A stretch of DNA of 62,643 nt from JANNYA01 sp043754435 (GCA_043754435.1 JAYUUS010000020.1:1-62643); one strand, 5' to 3'; numbered from the stretch's first letter, positions 52,020 through 61,415 are shown. The notes: generated by a model not told the origin, from the letters alone. Numbers and translations are program-made.

Positions 52020-52189
52020 GGGTGTTTCCTTTTTTACGGTGGAGTGACAAAAACGCGCGTTTTGTTGGGTAATTTTGGACGCAAAGATGTTCTACAAATG
52101 ACCAGTGTCCTTTTGCGCGCATATTCAAGTCGCCTTCGCAGTGGCTTCGTGGTCAAATTGGGGCATCCGTTCGTTTCCACAAGCCCACC

Positions 52190-52924
52190 ATGTCAATTCG
52201 TATCCAAGATAAAGATGGCGTACGCACCATCGCCTTTGCTCGCCCTGAAAAGAAAAACGCCATTACCGGCGAGATGTATTTAAAAATCGTTGATGCCATG
52301 AGAAACGCAGCGGAAAACCCGGAAATTAAGGTGATTTTGTTCGCCAGCACCAATGAAAATTTCACCGCCGGTAACGACGTTGGCGATTTTGCCGCGAATC
52401 CGCCGAGCGGGCCGGAAGCACCGGTGATTCAGTTGCTAAAGCTGTTGTGCGAGTATAAAAAGCCGCTGGTGGCGGCGGTGCCGGGGCTTGCGATTGGTAT
52501 CGGCACGACGTTGCTGCTGCACTGCGATTTGGTTTATGCCAGCGATACCGCAAAATTCAAAATGCCGTTTGTCGACTTAGCTTTGGTACCGGAAGCGGGC
52601 TCCAGCCAGCTGTTAGTGCAGCTTATGGGGCATCAGCGTGCCGCTGAATTGCTGCTGTTGGGCGAAGCATTTGATGCACCGCGCGCGCTGGCACTGGGCA
52701 TTGTCAATCAAGTGGTACCGCAAACGGAATTGCTCAACTTGGCGCGCGCCAAGGCAGCGCAGCTGGCCGCCAAGCCGACCAATGCCTTGATCGCCAGCAA
52801 AGCTCTGATGAAATGCGCACCCGAGCCACTTTGGGATCGCGTGCAGCGCGAGCTTGTGGTTTTTTCGGAGGCGTTGAACAGCCCGGAAGCGAAGGCCGCG
52901 TTTGCACGTTTTCTGAGTAAGTAA
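52190..52924 (+). CDS. Enoyl-CoA hydratase/isomerase family protein
   Basis: A 244-residue crotonase-fold enzyme. The N-terminal FARPEKKNAITGEMY, the oxyanion-hole region NFTAGNDVGDFA, and VPGLAIGIGTTLLLHCDLVYASDTAKFKMPFVDLALVPEAGSSQLL fit the family. The catalytic glutamate position of classical hydratases is only partly conserved, so isomerase or other activity is possible. Confidence 0.86.
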   Translation: MSIRIQDKDGVRTIAFARPEKKNAITGEMYLKIVDAMRNAAENPEIKVILFASTNENFTAGNDVGDFAANPPSGPEAPVIQLLKLLCEYKKPLVAAVPGLAIGIGTTLLLHCDLVYASDTAKFKMPFVDLALVPEAGSSQLLVQLMGHQRAAELLLLGEAFDAPRALALGIVNQVVPQTELLNLARAKAAQLAAKPTNALIASKALMKCAPEPLWDRVQRELVVFSEALNSPEAKAAFARFLSK

Positions 52925-52988
52925 GCGAAAACGAAGTTTTCTGTAACGTAAATAACGTCTACTACTAGTTTGCTAAGAGCCTGAAATT

Positions 52989-53195
52989 ATGTCGGATATG
53001 ACGCCCGGTGAAGTATTTAGAAAGCTGCACGAGCTGCGCCACGAGCATCGTGACTTGGATGTTGCCATCGAGCAATTGGGGGTCAGCATTAGCAATGATG
53101 AAGTCACGATCAAGCGTTTGAAAAAACGCAAATTGCTGTTGAAGGATCAAATTGCGGTGCTGGAAAATAAGCTGATTCCGGATCAACCCGCTTGA
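52989..53195 (+). CDS. YdcH-family protein (DUF465)
   Basis: A 68-residue, highly charged coiled-coil protein: EVFRKLHELRHEHRDLDVAIEQL and VTIKRLKKRKLLLKDQIAVLENKL. This is the DUF465/YdcH pattern. The function is unknown. Its stop overlaps the TTG start of the EamA gene. Confidence 0.85.
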   Translation: MSDMTPGEVFRKLHELRHEHRDLDVAIEQLGVSISNDEVTIKRLKKRKLLLKDQIAVLENKLIPDQPA

Positions 53196-54142
53196 GTGAG
53201 ACGACTATTGCGCGCACCGGGGAGGGTTGGTTGCCCTGGTTTGCGTTCGCCGCGATCAGCCTGATTTGGGGTTCGACTTGGCTGGCGCACAAGTGGGCAC
53301 TGGCGGACTTTACCCCCGTGGGTTTATTGACCGTGCGCTTGCTGATCGCCTCGGTCGCGTGTTTTACGCTGGGCCGAATCCGCCGGGAAAGTTTTCCTGA
53401 TCGGGCGCAGCTGAAGCCTATTCTTTTGGCGGGCCTGATTTTGACCGGGTTTGCCAACGTGTCCACAGCTTGGTCATTAACCCATATTCCATCCGGTGTG
53501 GGCGCGGTGTTGCAAGCCCCGATTCCCGTTTGGATGGCGCTGTTTAGCTTGCGCACTGATCCTTTAAGTAAAATCGGCTGGCTCGCCGCAGGACTGGGAT
53601 TGGTGGGCGTGGCACTGGTCAGTATTCCCGAACACAGCACTGGCGAGTTTAGTGTGCTGCCGAGTTTAGTCTGCATTTTTGCGGCGGCCAGCTGGTCTTG
53701 GGCGTCGCTGTATCAGCGCAAAAACGTCAGCAGTGGCGGTTTACTGACCAACGCCAGCCTGCAAATGCTGCAAGGCGGGTTGTTGGGCTTGCTGATGCTG
53801 GGCTTAGGCTTTCCCGCCACTACGCACGGTACGGTAAGTTCAACGGCTTGGTATGCAGTGGCTTATTTGGTCGGCTTTGGGTCGTGCATTGCCTTTGCCG
53901 CATATTTGTATTTGACCCAAGTGTGGCACCCAGCCCGCGCCGGTAGTTTTTCCTATCTCAACCCGGTGGTCGCGGTCGCGTTAGGGGCCTGGATCGGTGG
54001 CGAGCCGCTGAGCTGGCGCATCGGCATCGGCTTAGCCGTGATTTTATTGGCCGTGGCAGTATTGCAATACGCGACGATTCGAGTCGCTCGGCGCGACGCG
54101 AAACGTTTGCTTGATACCGCCGCAGGCGAACCTGGAAACTAG
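53192..54142 (+). CDS. EamA/DMT-family transporter
   Basis: A 316-residue protein with about ten membrane helices in two EamA repeats, starting WLPWFAFAAISLIWGSTWLAHKWAL and ending with a basic tail. The start is a TTG at 53192 that overlaps the DUF465 stop. Such exporters carry metabolites or amino acids; the substrate is not deducible. Confidence 0.87.
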   Translation: MSETTIARTGEGWLPWFAFAAISLIWGSTWLAHKWALADFTPVGLLTVRLLIASVACFTLGRIRRESFPDRAQLKPILLAGLILTGFANVSTAWSLTHIPSGVGAVLQAPIPVWMALFSLRTDPLSKIGWLAAGLGLVGVALVSIPEHSTGEFSVLPSLVCIFAAASWSWASLYQRKNVSSGGLLTNASLQMLQGGLLGLLMLGLGFPATTHGTVSSTAWYAVAYLVGFGSCIAFAAYLYLTQVWHPARAGSFSYLNPVVAVALGAWIGGEPLSWRIGIGLAVILLAVAVLQYATIRVARRDAKRLLDTAAGEPGN

Positions 54143-54168
54143 CAGCTTTTAATTGAGTGTAAATATCG

Positions 54169-54870
54169 ATGCTGACCCAAAATAACTTTTTTGTTGGTTT
54201 GTTTGCCGAGACAAACAAAATCCCACTCGCAGTAAAACTGCTCTACACCGCCTTCATGGCCGTGCTGATTCCGTTTTATCTAAAAGAATACGGTGCAACT
54301 AATTTCCTGTATTTTTGCGATGTCGCGCTATTTTTTACGCTGGCCGCCGTCTGGACCGAGAAGCCAATTTTGGCGGCGATGCCGGCAGTGGGCATTTTGT
54401 TGCCGCAAACGCTGTGGTGCGCCGATTTTATTGGCACCGCGATGAATTTACCGGTCAATGGCATGACCGCGTATATGTTTGATGCCACTATCCCAAAATT
54501 TGCGCGTTCACTGTCGTTTTTCCATTTTTGGCTGCCGTTTTTGCTGGTGTATTTGGTTTACAAACTCGGCTATGACCGGCGTGCGCTGAAATATTGGACG
54601 CTGCTTGCTTGGGTATTATTATTAGTTTGCTATTTTTTTATGCCCGCGCCGCCAGCACCGAATAGCGCCACGCCGGTCAATATCAATTATGTTTTCGGCA
54701 TGAATGATAAGGCCGCACAAACTTACATGCACCCGCTTAGCTGGCTAGCGATGCTGATGCTGGTGCTGCCGATCGCGCTGTATTTACCTACGCATTGGGC
54801 GTTAAAGCGCTGGTTTGGGCAGCCTGTGGCAGATACGGCACCGAATCAAACCGCATCACCAGCGCATTGA
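54169..54870 (+). CDS. Hypothetical integral membrane protein
   Basis: A 233-residue protein with about six hydrophobic segments (for example LLYTAFMAVLIPFYL, FCDVALFFTLAAVWT, FHFWLPFLLVYLVYKL, WLAMLMLVLPIALYLP). The family is not recognised with certainty; similar proteins occur as uncharacterised membrane proteins in proteobacteria. It ends about 38 bases before the glycine riboswitch. Confidence 0.72.
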   Translation: MLTQNNFFVGLFAETNKIPLAVKLLYTAFMAVLIPFYLKEYGATNFLYFCDVALFFTLAAVWTEKPILAAMPAVGILLPQTLWCADFIGTAMNLPVNGMTAYMFDATIPKFARSLSFFHFWLPFLLVYLVYKLGYDRRALKYWTLLAWVLLLVCYFFMPAPPAPNSATPVNINYVFGMNDKAAQTYMHPLSWLAMLMLVLPIALYLPTHWALKRWFGQPVADTAPNQTASPAH

Positions 54871-54907
54871 CGAACTTTTGCAGCTCGTGTGGTAATCTTG
54901 TCAGGCA

Positions 54908-55100
54908 AGCGGGAGAGACTGTCAAGGTCAAGCCCAGGCAGCGCCGAAGGAGCAACCGCCCCGGAAACTCTCAGGCAAAAGGACCGCTTGCAGCCCAAAT
55001 ACACGTTTTTTAGCGTGTGCTTGGAAAAAACTCTGGAAAATTGCGCGTTTAAGCACGCGCGTGCCGACGGGATAACGCTCTCAGGCAACACAGACAGAGG
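54908..55100 (+). promoter_or_regulatory. Tandem glycine riboswitch before gcvP
   Basis: Aptamer 1 (about 54908-54987) shows gggagagact, cgccgaaggagcaa, and the hallmark actctcaggcaaaaggacc. Aptamer 2 (about 55026-55100) repeats the pattern with ctctggaaa, gccgacgggataac and gctctcaggcaacacagacagagg. The second aptamer departs from the usual cgaaggggcaa word. Such riboswitches raise glycine-cleavage gene expression when glycine is abundant. Confidence 0.93.
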
Positions 55101-55144
55101 GGGCATGAAATATCGGCTTGTTCAAAGCTGGCCACCTCATGCCC
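55101..55144 (+). promoter_or_regulatory. Probable expression platform of the glycine riboswitch
   Basis: gggcatga (55101-55108) can pair with tcatgccc (55137-55144), closing the space between aptamer 2 and the gcvP ribosome site (agga at about 55150). No T run follows directly, so control of translation start or an alternative fold is more likely than termination. Confidence 0.5.
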
Positions 55145-55158
55145 AACTCAGGATTTTT

Positions 55159-58068
55159 ATGCCCACCCACAAGCAATATACGCCTTCGGCGTTTGACTTC
55201 GCTGCGCGCCACATTGGCCCAGCACCCTTTGAAGTCGACCAAATGCTGGAAACCATTGGTGCCAGCTCCCTCGAAGCGTTAATCCAAGAAACCGTGCCGA
55301 ATGATATTCGGCCGCTACATCCGCTTTCAAAATACATTGGTGCACCGCTATCGGAAGTCGAAGCAATCGCAAAAATGCGCGGCCTTGCCGAGCAAAATCA
55401 GGTGTTTACCTCCTTGATTGGTCAAGGCTATTACGGCACGCACCTACCGTTTGTGATTCAGCGCAATATCTTGGAAAACCCAGCTTGGTATACCGCCTAC
55501 ACGCCGTATCAGCCGGAAATCTCGCAGGGCCGCTTGGAAGCGCTGTTGAACTACCAAACCATGATTGTGGAGCTGACCGGCTTGGATGTATCCAATGCGT
55601 CTTTGCTCGATGAAGCAACCGCTGGCGCAGAAGCAATGGCGGTCGCCAAGCGCGTTGGCAAATCTGGCGCGAACGCGTTTTTTATTGACGAAAATTGCCA
55701 CGCACAAACCATTGCAGTGATGCGCACACGCGCCGAGCCCTTGGGTTGGAGCCTGATCGTCGGTAATCCACACACCGATCTGGACGCCAGCAAGGTTTTC
55801 GGCGCGATTTTTCAATATCCAGGCACAGACGGCGAAATTCGTGACTTCCGCCCCGCCATTGCGGCACTGAAAGCTGCGGGCGCAATTTCCATTATGGCGG
55901 CGGATTTACTCGCCTTGGTGGTATTGACGCCGCCCGGCGCACTGGGTGCGGATATCGCGATTGGCTGTACGCAACGATTTGGCGTGCCGATGGGTTTTGG
56001 CGGCCCGCACGCCGCTTATATGGCGGTGAAAGACGCGCATAAACGCGCAATTCCAGGGCGCTTAATTGGCGTCAGCATTGATTCCGCCGGCAAGCCTGCC
56101 TATCGCTTGAGCCTACAAACGCGCGAGCAACATATACGTCGCGAAAAAGCCACGTCCAATATCTGCACCGCACAAGTCTTGCTGGCCGTGATCGCTTCGA
56201 TGTATGCGGTTTATCACGGCCCGGACGGCCTACATGAAATTGCGTCCAAGGTGCATCAGCGCACGGCGATCTTAGCGGCGGGCTTGCAAAAACTGGGCGT
56301 AGTGATTGAAAACGCCAGCTATTTCGATACCTTGACGCTCAATGTAGGCCCGAAGCGCGATGCAATTATTGCGTCGGCGGCAGCCCGCAAAATCAATTTC
56401 CGCCTGATTGACGACGCCCGCATTGGCATATCGCTGGATGAAACCAGCACGCCAGCCTTGATTGAAACCCTGCTTACCATTTTCGCAGATGTGCTGAAAT
56501 GCGCCACACTGAAATATAGCGAGCTCCAAGCAGCGCTTGCGATTCCCGCTGAATTGACCCGTGCGGGCGCTTGTTTACGCCACCCGGTCTTCCAAACGCA
56601 CCACTCGGAAACCGAATTGCTGCGCTATATGCGCAAACTTTCCGATCGCGACTTGGCGCTAGACCGCGCGATGATTCCGTTAGGCTCGTGCACCATGAAG
56701 CTCAATGCCACCGCTGAAATGATGCCCGTCACTTGGCCGGAATTTGGCGCGCTGCATCCGTTTGCACCTGCATCACAAACTCGCGGCTATCAGCAGCTAT
56801 TTGATGAGCTGAGCCAATGGCTAATCGATATCACCGGCTACGAAGCCATCAGCCTACAGCCTAATTCGGGCGCGCAAGGTGAATACGCCGGGCTGCTGGC
56901 GATTCGCGGCTACCATCTCAGCCGCGGTGAAGGGCACCGTAAAATTTGCTTGATTCCGCAATCCGCACACGGCACCAACCCGGCGTCCGCGCACATGGTG
57001 GGCATGGACGTGGTGGTGGTGAATTGCGATGCCGAGGGCAATGTCGATCTAGCGGATTTGACCGCGAAAGCCGAGCTACACAGCAAGAATCTAGCGGCGC
57101 TGATGGTCACCTACCCATCTACGCACGGCGTATTTGAAGAAGCGATTCGCGCCATTTGCGATCTGACCCACAAGCACGGCGGCCAAGTGTATATGGACGG
57201 CGCGAACATGAACGCGCAAGTGGGCGTGTCGCGGCCGGGCGATTTCGGTGCCGATGTCAGCCACTTAAATCTACACAAAACCTTTTGCATCCCGCACGGC
57301 GGCGGTGGCCCCGGCATGGGCCCAATTGGCGTGAAAGCACACCTTGCACCGTTTTTGTGTGGGCATCCCATGCTTGACGGCGGCAAGCCAATTTCGGCTG
57401 ACGCAAAAGGTATTTACGTCGGGCCAGTGTCGGCGGCACCGTTTGGCTCCGCCAGTATTTTGCCGATTTCTTACGCCTATATTGTGATGATGGGCGGTGC
57501 TGGCTTGACGCGCGCCACCGAGGTCGCCATTTTGAGCGCCAACTACATCGCCACACGTTTAGAGCCGCACTTTCCGCTGCTGTATAAAAACCACAACGGC
57601 CGCGTTGCGCACGAATGTATTTTGGATCCACGCGCCATGAAAGATAAATACGGGGTGTCGGTAGACGATATTGCCAAGCGCTTGATCGACTTTGGCTTTC
57701 ACGCCCCGACCATGAGTTTCCCAGTGGTGGGAACCTTGATGGTGGAACCGACCGAATCGGAGGCAAAGGTCGAGATTGACCGTTTTTGCGATGCGATGAT
57801 TCAAATTCGCCATGAAATTGATGAGGTTGCAAATGGCCGCTTCGCCATCGAAGACAGCCCATTACGGCATGCGCCACACACGGTGTTCGACTTGGCGAAA
57901 GACGACTGGAACCGCAAATACAGTCGCTCTGAAGGCTGTTTTCCGAAGGGTTCAAGCCTGCAAGACAAGTATTGGAGCCCGGTTGGCCGCGTCGATAATG
58001 TCTATGGTGATAAAAATCTAGTGTGCTCGTGCCCGACGCCGGATAGTTATCGGGATGGGGCGGCTTAA
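55159..58068 (+). CDS. gcvP: Glycine dehydrogenase (decarboxylating), P-protein
   Basis: A 969-residue P-protein of the single-chain type that decarboxylates glycine and passes the aminomethyl group to GcvH. The N-terminal half is catalytically silent and the C-terminal half carries the PLP site: HLNLHKTFCIPHGGGGPGMG with the Schiff-base lysine. Other family blocks are FAARHIGP, MIPLGSCTMKLNATAEMMPVTWPEFG and YDGSNLV-like end sequences. The ATG at 55159 is the start. The frame continues open upstream to 54889 only because it crosses the riboswitch, and a start there would be wrong. gcvT and gcvH are absent from the window. Confidence 0.95.
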   Translation: MPTHKQYTPSAFDFAARHIGPAPFEVDQMLETIGASSLEALIQETVPNDIRPLHPLSKYIGAPLSEVEAIAKMRGLAEQNQVFTSLIGQGYYGTHLPFVIQRNILENPAWYTAYTPYQPEISQGRLEALLNYQTMIVELTGLDVSNASLLDEATAGAEAMAVAKRVGKSGANAFFIDENCHAQTIAVMRTRAEPLGWSLIVGNPHTDLDASKVFGAIFQYPGTDGEIRDFRPAIAALKAAGAISIMAADLLALVVLTPPGALGADIAIGCTQRFGVPMGFGGPHAAYMAVKDAHKRAIPGRLIGVSIDSAGKPAYRLSLQTREQHIRREKATSNICTAQVLLAVIASMYAVYHGPDGLHEIASKVHQRTAILAAGLQKLGVVIENASYFDTLTLNVGPKRDAIIASAAARKINFRLIDDARIGISLDETSTPALIETLLTIFADVLKCATLKYSELQAALAIPAELTRAGACLRHPVFQTHHSETELLRYMRKLSDRDLALDRAMIPLGSCTMKLNATAEMMPVTWPEFGALHPFAPASQTRGYQQLFDELSQWLIDITGYEAISLQPNSGAQGEYAGLLAIRGYHLSRGEGHRKICLIPQSAHGTNPASAHMVGMDVVVVNCDAEGNVDLADLTAKAELHSKNLAALMVTYPSTHGVFEEAIRAICDLTHKHGGQVYMDGANMNAQVGVSRPGDFGADVSHLNLHKTFCIPHGGGGPGMGPIGVKAHLAPFLCGHPMLDGGKPISADAKGIYVGPVSAAPFGSASILPISYAYIVMMGGAGLTRATEVAILSANYIATRLEPHFPLLYKNHNGRVAHECILDPRAMKDKYGVSVDDIAKRLIDFGFHAPTMSFPVVGTLMVEPTESEAKVEIDRFCDAMIQIRHEIDEVANGRFAIEDSPLRHAPHTVFDLAKDDWNRKYSRSEGCFPKGSSLQDKYWSPVGRVDNVYGDKNLVCSCPTPDSYRDGAA

Positions 58069-58096
58069 TTCCAATTTAGAACCGAACAACAATCGG

Positions 58097-58127
58097 CCGG
58101 GTAAGCTGCACGCTAACCCGGTTTTTT
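58097..58127 (+). terminator. Rho-independent terminator after gcvP
   Basis: The stem ccgggtaagc/gctaacccgg (one mismatch) at 58097-58121 with a 5-base loop is followed by six T residues. It also lies near the pgk stop on the opposite strand and may act for both. Confidence 0.88.
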
Positions 58128-58146
58128 ACTATATTAAGCCGACAAA

Positions 58147-59349
58147 TTACGCCGTTTCCGCCGCCCGCTCCGCTAAAACCCTGACCGCAGGCAAAGTCTT
58201 ACCTTCCAGAAACTCCAAAAACGCGCCGCCGCCGGTAGAAACGTAGCTAATTTTGCCGTCCACGCCAAACTTCTCAATCGCAGCTAACGTATCGCCACCG
58301 CCGGCGATGGAAAATGCGGCGCTGTCCGCTATCGCCAGCGCGACCGCTTTTGTACCGGCGGCAAAATTTTCGAACTCAAATACACCGACCGGGCCATTCC
58401 AAACGACGGTGCCCGCATCTGCAATCAATTGCGCGTAAAGCGCGGCGGTTTTTGGCCCGATATCCAAAATCATCTCATTCGCATCAATGCTATCTATGCC
58501 TTCAATGTTTGCCTGGGCGCTGGCGCTGAATTCGGCGGCGCTGGCGACATCCAGCGGCAAAGGAATCGTGGCACCGCGTGCTTTCGCTTTCGCCATAATC
58601 TCGCGCGCGGTTTGCAGCAAATCTGGCTCATACAGCGATTTGCCGACGGCAAAACCACTCGCGGCCAGAAAAGTATTGGCGATTCCACCGCCAACGATCA
58701 GCTGATCAACTTTTTCAACCAAAGCGCTTAATAGCTCCAGCTTGCTCGACACCTTGCTGCCCGCAACGATGGCCAACAGCGGCCGCTTAGGGCTTTCCAG
58801 CGCCAAACCTAGCGCGTCTAGCTCCGCCGTCAATAACGGCCCAGCGCAGGCGATTTTGGCAAAACGCGCCACCCCGTGCGTGCTGGCCTGCGCGCGGTGC
58901 GCGGTGCCAAAGGCATCCATCACAAACACATCGCACAGCGCCGCATATTGACGGCTCAAGGCTTCAGCGTCTTTGCCCTCGCCGACATTCATCCGCACAT
59001 TTTCCAACAGCACCAACGCGCCCGGCGCCACTACAACGCCATCCAGATAGTCCCGAATCAGCGCCACTTTGAAACCTAAATGCTGGCTCAGCCAGTCGGC
59101 CACCGGGCTTAGTGACTCTGAAGCCTCAAACACGCCTTCTTTGGGGCGCCCCAAATGGCTCATGACCATCACCGCCGCACCTTTTTCCAGCGCCAGCCGC
59201 AGCGTCGGCAAGGCCGCCTCCAGCCGCTGGCTGGCAGTGATGTGCGGCACGCCTGCAGCGTCCAGCGCAATCGGCACATTAAGATCTTCCCGGATCAGCA
59301 CGCGCTTACCGTCAAGAGCTAAATCAGTCATACGAATAAAGTTGGGCAT
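58147..59349 (-). CDS. pgk: Phosphoglycerate kinase
   Basis: A 400-residue glycolytic kinase. It shows GKRVLIREDLNVP, VMVMSHLGRPKE, LLENVRMNVGEGKD, VAGSKVSSKLELL and the C-terminal GPVGVFEFENFAAGTKAVA and GGGDTLAAIEKFG with TGGGAFLEFLEGKTLPAV. The ATG at 59349 (MPNFIRMTDLALDGK) is in line with the enterobacterial N-terminus. No gap or other glycolytic gene is next to it; the divergent neighbour is the replication origin region. Confidence 0.96.
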   Translation of the reverse strand: MPNFIRMTDLALDGKRVLIREDLNVPIALDAAGVPHITASQRLEAALPTLRLALEKGAAVMVMSHLGRPKEGVFEASESLSPVADWLSQHLGFKVALIRDYLDGVVVAPGALVLLENVRMNVGEGKDAEALSRQYAALCDVFVMDAFGTAHRAQASTHGVARFAKIACAGPLLTAELDALGLALESPKRPLLAIVAGSKVSSKLELLSALVEKVDQLIVGGGIANTFLAASGFAVGKSLYEPDLLQTAREIMAKAKARGATIPLPLDVASAAEFSASAQANIEGIDSIDANEMILDIGPKTAALYAQLIADAGTVVWNGPVGVFEFENFAAGTKAVALAIADSAAFSIAGGGDTLAAIEKFGVDGKISYVSTGGGAFLEFLEGKTLPAVRVLAERAAETA

Positions 59350-59439
59350 GGCGGTGTCTTAAGACTAAATAGGGGCGCGAATCATACGACCATCTGATCG
59401 CGCAAATCCGAACAACATTGGCCTTGCGCTGTATAACTG

Positions 59440-59666
59440 GTGTATAAGACCCTGCATAAGTACGTGGATAAGCCTTTAGTAGTGCGGTGGAAAAAGTTAT
59501 CCACGCATGCTGCACCGATTTTGCCATTCTTGTTAAGATCGATACCCACGCGTTTTGAGCGATAATCATTCGATCAATCAAAGACTTGTAAAGTTACCCA
59601 CAAAATTAGTGAACACTACTACTACTACTATTTTCTTTATAAATAAGAACTAAAAGAAGAGTTGCT
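59440..59666. other. oriC: Putative replication origin (oriC) with DnaA boxes and DnaA-trio
   Basis: Two TTATCCACG boxes lie at 59463-59471 (minus) and 59497-59505 (plus), and a TTACCCACA box at 59594-59602. Five consecutive CTA-type triplets follow at 59615-59630. A,T-rich DNA (about 59628-59660) leads to the dnaN start. Box, trio and A,T-rich stretch are in the order described for the basal unwinding system of bacterial origins. The 317-base pgk-dnaN spacer holds no gene, and dnaA is not adjacent. Confidence 0.75.
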
Positions 59667-60767
59667 ATGCGCTTTGCCGTACCTAGAGAAATCCTGCTTA
59701 AGCCACTCCAACAAGTTATTGGCGTTGTTGAAAAACGCCAAACGATGCCGGTGTTAGCAAATATCTTGATTCAAGTGAAAGCTAACGAAGTGAGGCTTAC
59801 TACAACTGATCTTGAAGTTGAAATGCAGGGTCGAATGGCGGTGGTAGGTGCTGAAGAAGGCGAAATTACGGTTCCCGGACGTAAGTTCTTTGACATCATC
59901 CGCGCCCTTCCGGATGGCACAAATATTGATATGAAGCTTACAAAAGATAAGGTAAGCCTCAGCGCTGGGCGCAGTCGTTACACATTAGCGACTTTGCCCG
60001 CGACAGAATTTCCACCGGTAGATATCGGCGAAATTCAATATCGTTCAACTGTTGCGGGCGCATCACTGAAAGAGTTAATTGATCGCACGGGTTTTGCGAT
60101 GGCGGTGCAAGACGTTCGTTACTATCTAAACGGTCTGCTGTTGGAGCTGCGGGGCAGTAACCTGCGTGCAGTCGCCACAGACGGCCACCGCTTGGCGTTG
60201 TGCGATTCCAGCGTAGAGGCCGGTAGTGCAGCAGAGCGGCAAGTGATCGTGCCGCGCAAGGGCATCCTAGAGCTTGCTAAGCTGATCGGCGGTGGTGAAG
60301 ACCAGGTCGAGCTAGAATTTTCGCGAAACCATCTGCGCGTAAAAGTCGGCAATGCGGTAATGACGACTAAATTAATTGATGGACGTTTCCCTGATTATGA
60401 CGCTGTCATTCCGATTGGTGCCGATAAAACTGCACTGATGAATAAAGATGAGTTGAAATCAGCGCTACAGCGCGCAGCGATTTTAAGTAATGAAAAATAT
60501 CGCGGCGTACGCATTGAGTTAAACCCAGGCGTGGTGCGAATTGTGGCCACCAATGCTGAGCAAGATGAAGCGGTCGAAGAAATTGCCGCAGAAACCGTTG
60601 TTAGCAACTTAGGCATCGGCTTTAACGTTAATTACCTAATGGATGCGGTAAACGCATTGGAAGGCTCGGAAGTATTGCTTTGCCTACGTGACTCTGCAAG
60701 TTCTGGGCTAGTGCGCGGCAAAGATAATTCGCGTGTGCGACATGTAGTCATGCCACTGCGTTTGTAA
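59667..60767 (+). CDS. dnaN: DNA polymerase III sliding clamp
   Basis: A 366-residue beta clamp: RFAVPREILLKPLQQVIGVVEKRQTMPVLANILIQV at the start, KFFDIIRALPDGTNI, NGLLLELRGSNLRAVATDGHRLALC in domain 2, and the C-terminal MPLRL with the clamp-binding pocket ends. A TATAAAT at 59638-59644 may be the -10 element of its promoter. It is followed by a HAD phosphatase gene and recF on the same strand. Confidence 0.97.
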   Translation: MRFAVPREILLKPLQQVIGVVEKRQTMPVLANILIQVKANEVRLTTTDLEVEMQGRMAVVGAEEGEITVPGRKFFDIIRALPDGTNIDMKLTKDKVSLSAGRSRYTLATLPATEFPPVDIGEIQYRSTVAGASLKELIDRTGFAMAVQDVRYYLNGLLLELRGSNLRAVATDGHRLALCDSSVEAGSAAERQVIVPRKGILELAKLIGGGEDQVELEFSRNHLRVKVGNAVMTTKLIDGRFPDYDAVIPIGADKTALMNKDELKSALQRAAILSNEKYRGVRIELNPGVVRIVATNAEQDEAVEEIAAETVVSNLGIGFNVNYLMDAVNALEGSEVLLCLRDSASSGLVRGKDNSRVRHVVMPLRL

Positions 60768-60774
60768 TTGATAA

Positions 60775-61413
60775 GTGAGTATCGGTGGGGTGATTAAAGA
60801 GCGTCGAAATTTGGCGCTCTTTGATTTTGACGGGACAATTACGAGCCGCGATGTCTATGGCGTTTTTGTGGCATTGGCGGTGCCACGTTGGCGGTTAATT
60901 TTAGCGCTGGTGTTTACTTGGCCGCTTATTCTTGCGTATCGCTATGGTTGGCTAAAAGGCACCACTGGGCGGGCAAGTGTGGCTTGGGTTGGCTTTTATC
61001 GCGCGCGCTGCGCGACGGTTGAAGCAGTTGCGCAACAGGTAGCGACGAAGCACATTCCGGCATTGATTCGTCCGGAAATATGGGCCAAGTTAGCGGCGCA
61101 TTTGGCTCAAGGCGATCAGGTTGCGGTAGTTTCTGGGTCGTTTGATCTGTATTTGCGGCCTTGGTGTGAGGCGCATGGTTTACAGTTATTTTGCTCGTCA
61201 TTAGAACGTTCAGGGGATCGATTCACTGGCCGCTATCAAGGCTTTCAGTGCGTAGGCGCGGAAAAAGTGCGGCGGGTGTGTGAGTATTTTAATCTGAATC
61301 AGTTTGCGGAAATCTATGCCTACGGCGACACACCCGACGACCGAGAACTATTGGCTTTAGCGCACCGGAAGTTTTATCGCGGCAAAGAGATCCACGATTT
61401 GGCGGTGGTTTAG
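60775..61413 (+). CDS. HAD-IB family phosphatase
   Basis: A 212-residue haloacid-dehalogenase superfamily hydrolase of the SerB-like IB group. Motif I is LALFDFDGTITSRDVYGVF, motif II VAVVSGSFDLYL, and motif III/IV YAYGDTPDDRELLALA. The region after motif I contains a hydrophobic stretch (WRLILALVFTWPLILAYRYG) that acts as the cap. It starts with GTG 7 bases after dnaN and ends 2 bases before recF, so it belongs to the replication operon by position. The substrate is unknown. Confidence 0.85.
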   Translation: MSIGGVIKERRNLALFDFDGTITSRDVYGVFVALAVPRWRLILALVFTWPLILAYRYGWLKGTTGRASVAWVGFYRARCATVEAVAQQVATKHIPALIRPEIWAKLAAHLAQGDQVAVVSGSFDLYLRPWCEAHGLQLFCSSLERSGDRFTGRYQGFQCVGAEKVRRVCEYFNLNQFAEIYAYGDTPDDRELLALAHRKFYRGKEIHDLAVV

Positions 61414-61415
61414 CG

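Noticed and set aside
54169..54240. Palindrome tttgtttgccgagacaaaca resembling the gttttgc family
   Set aside because: It lies inside a coding region, and its arms differ from the intergenic copies. It is likely coincidental.
54889..55158. Upstream extension of the gcvP reading frame by about 90 codons
   Set aside because: The stretch is the glycine riboswitch. Its translation has no P-protein similarity, and MPTHKQYTPSAFDF from 55159 is a normal N-terminus.
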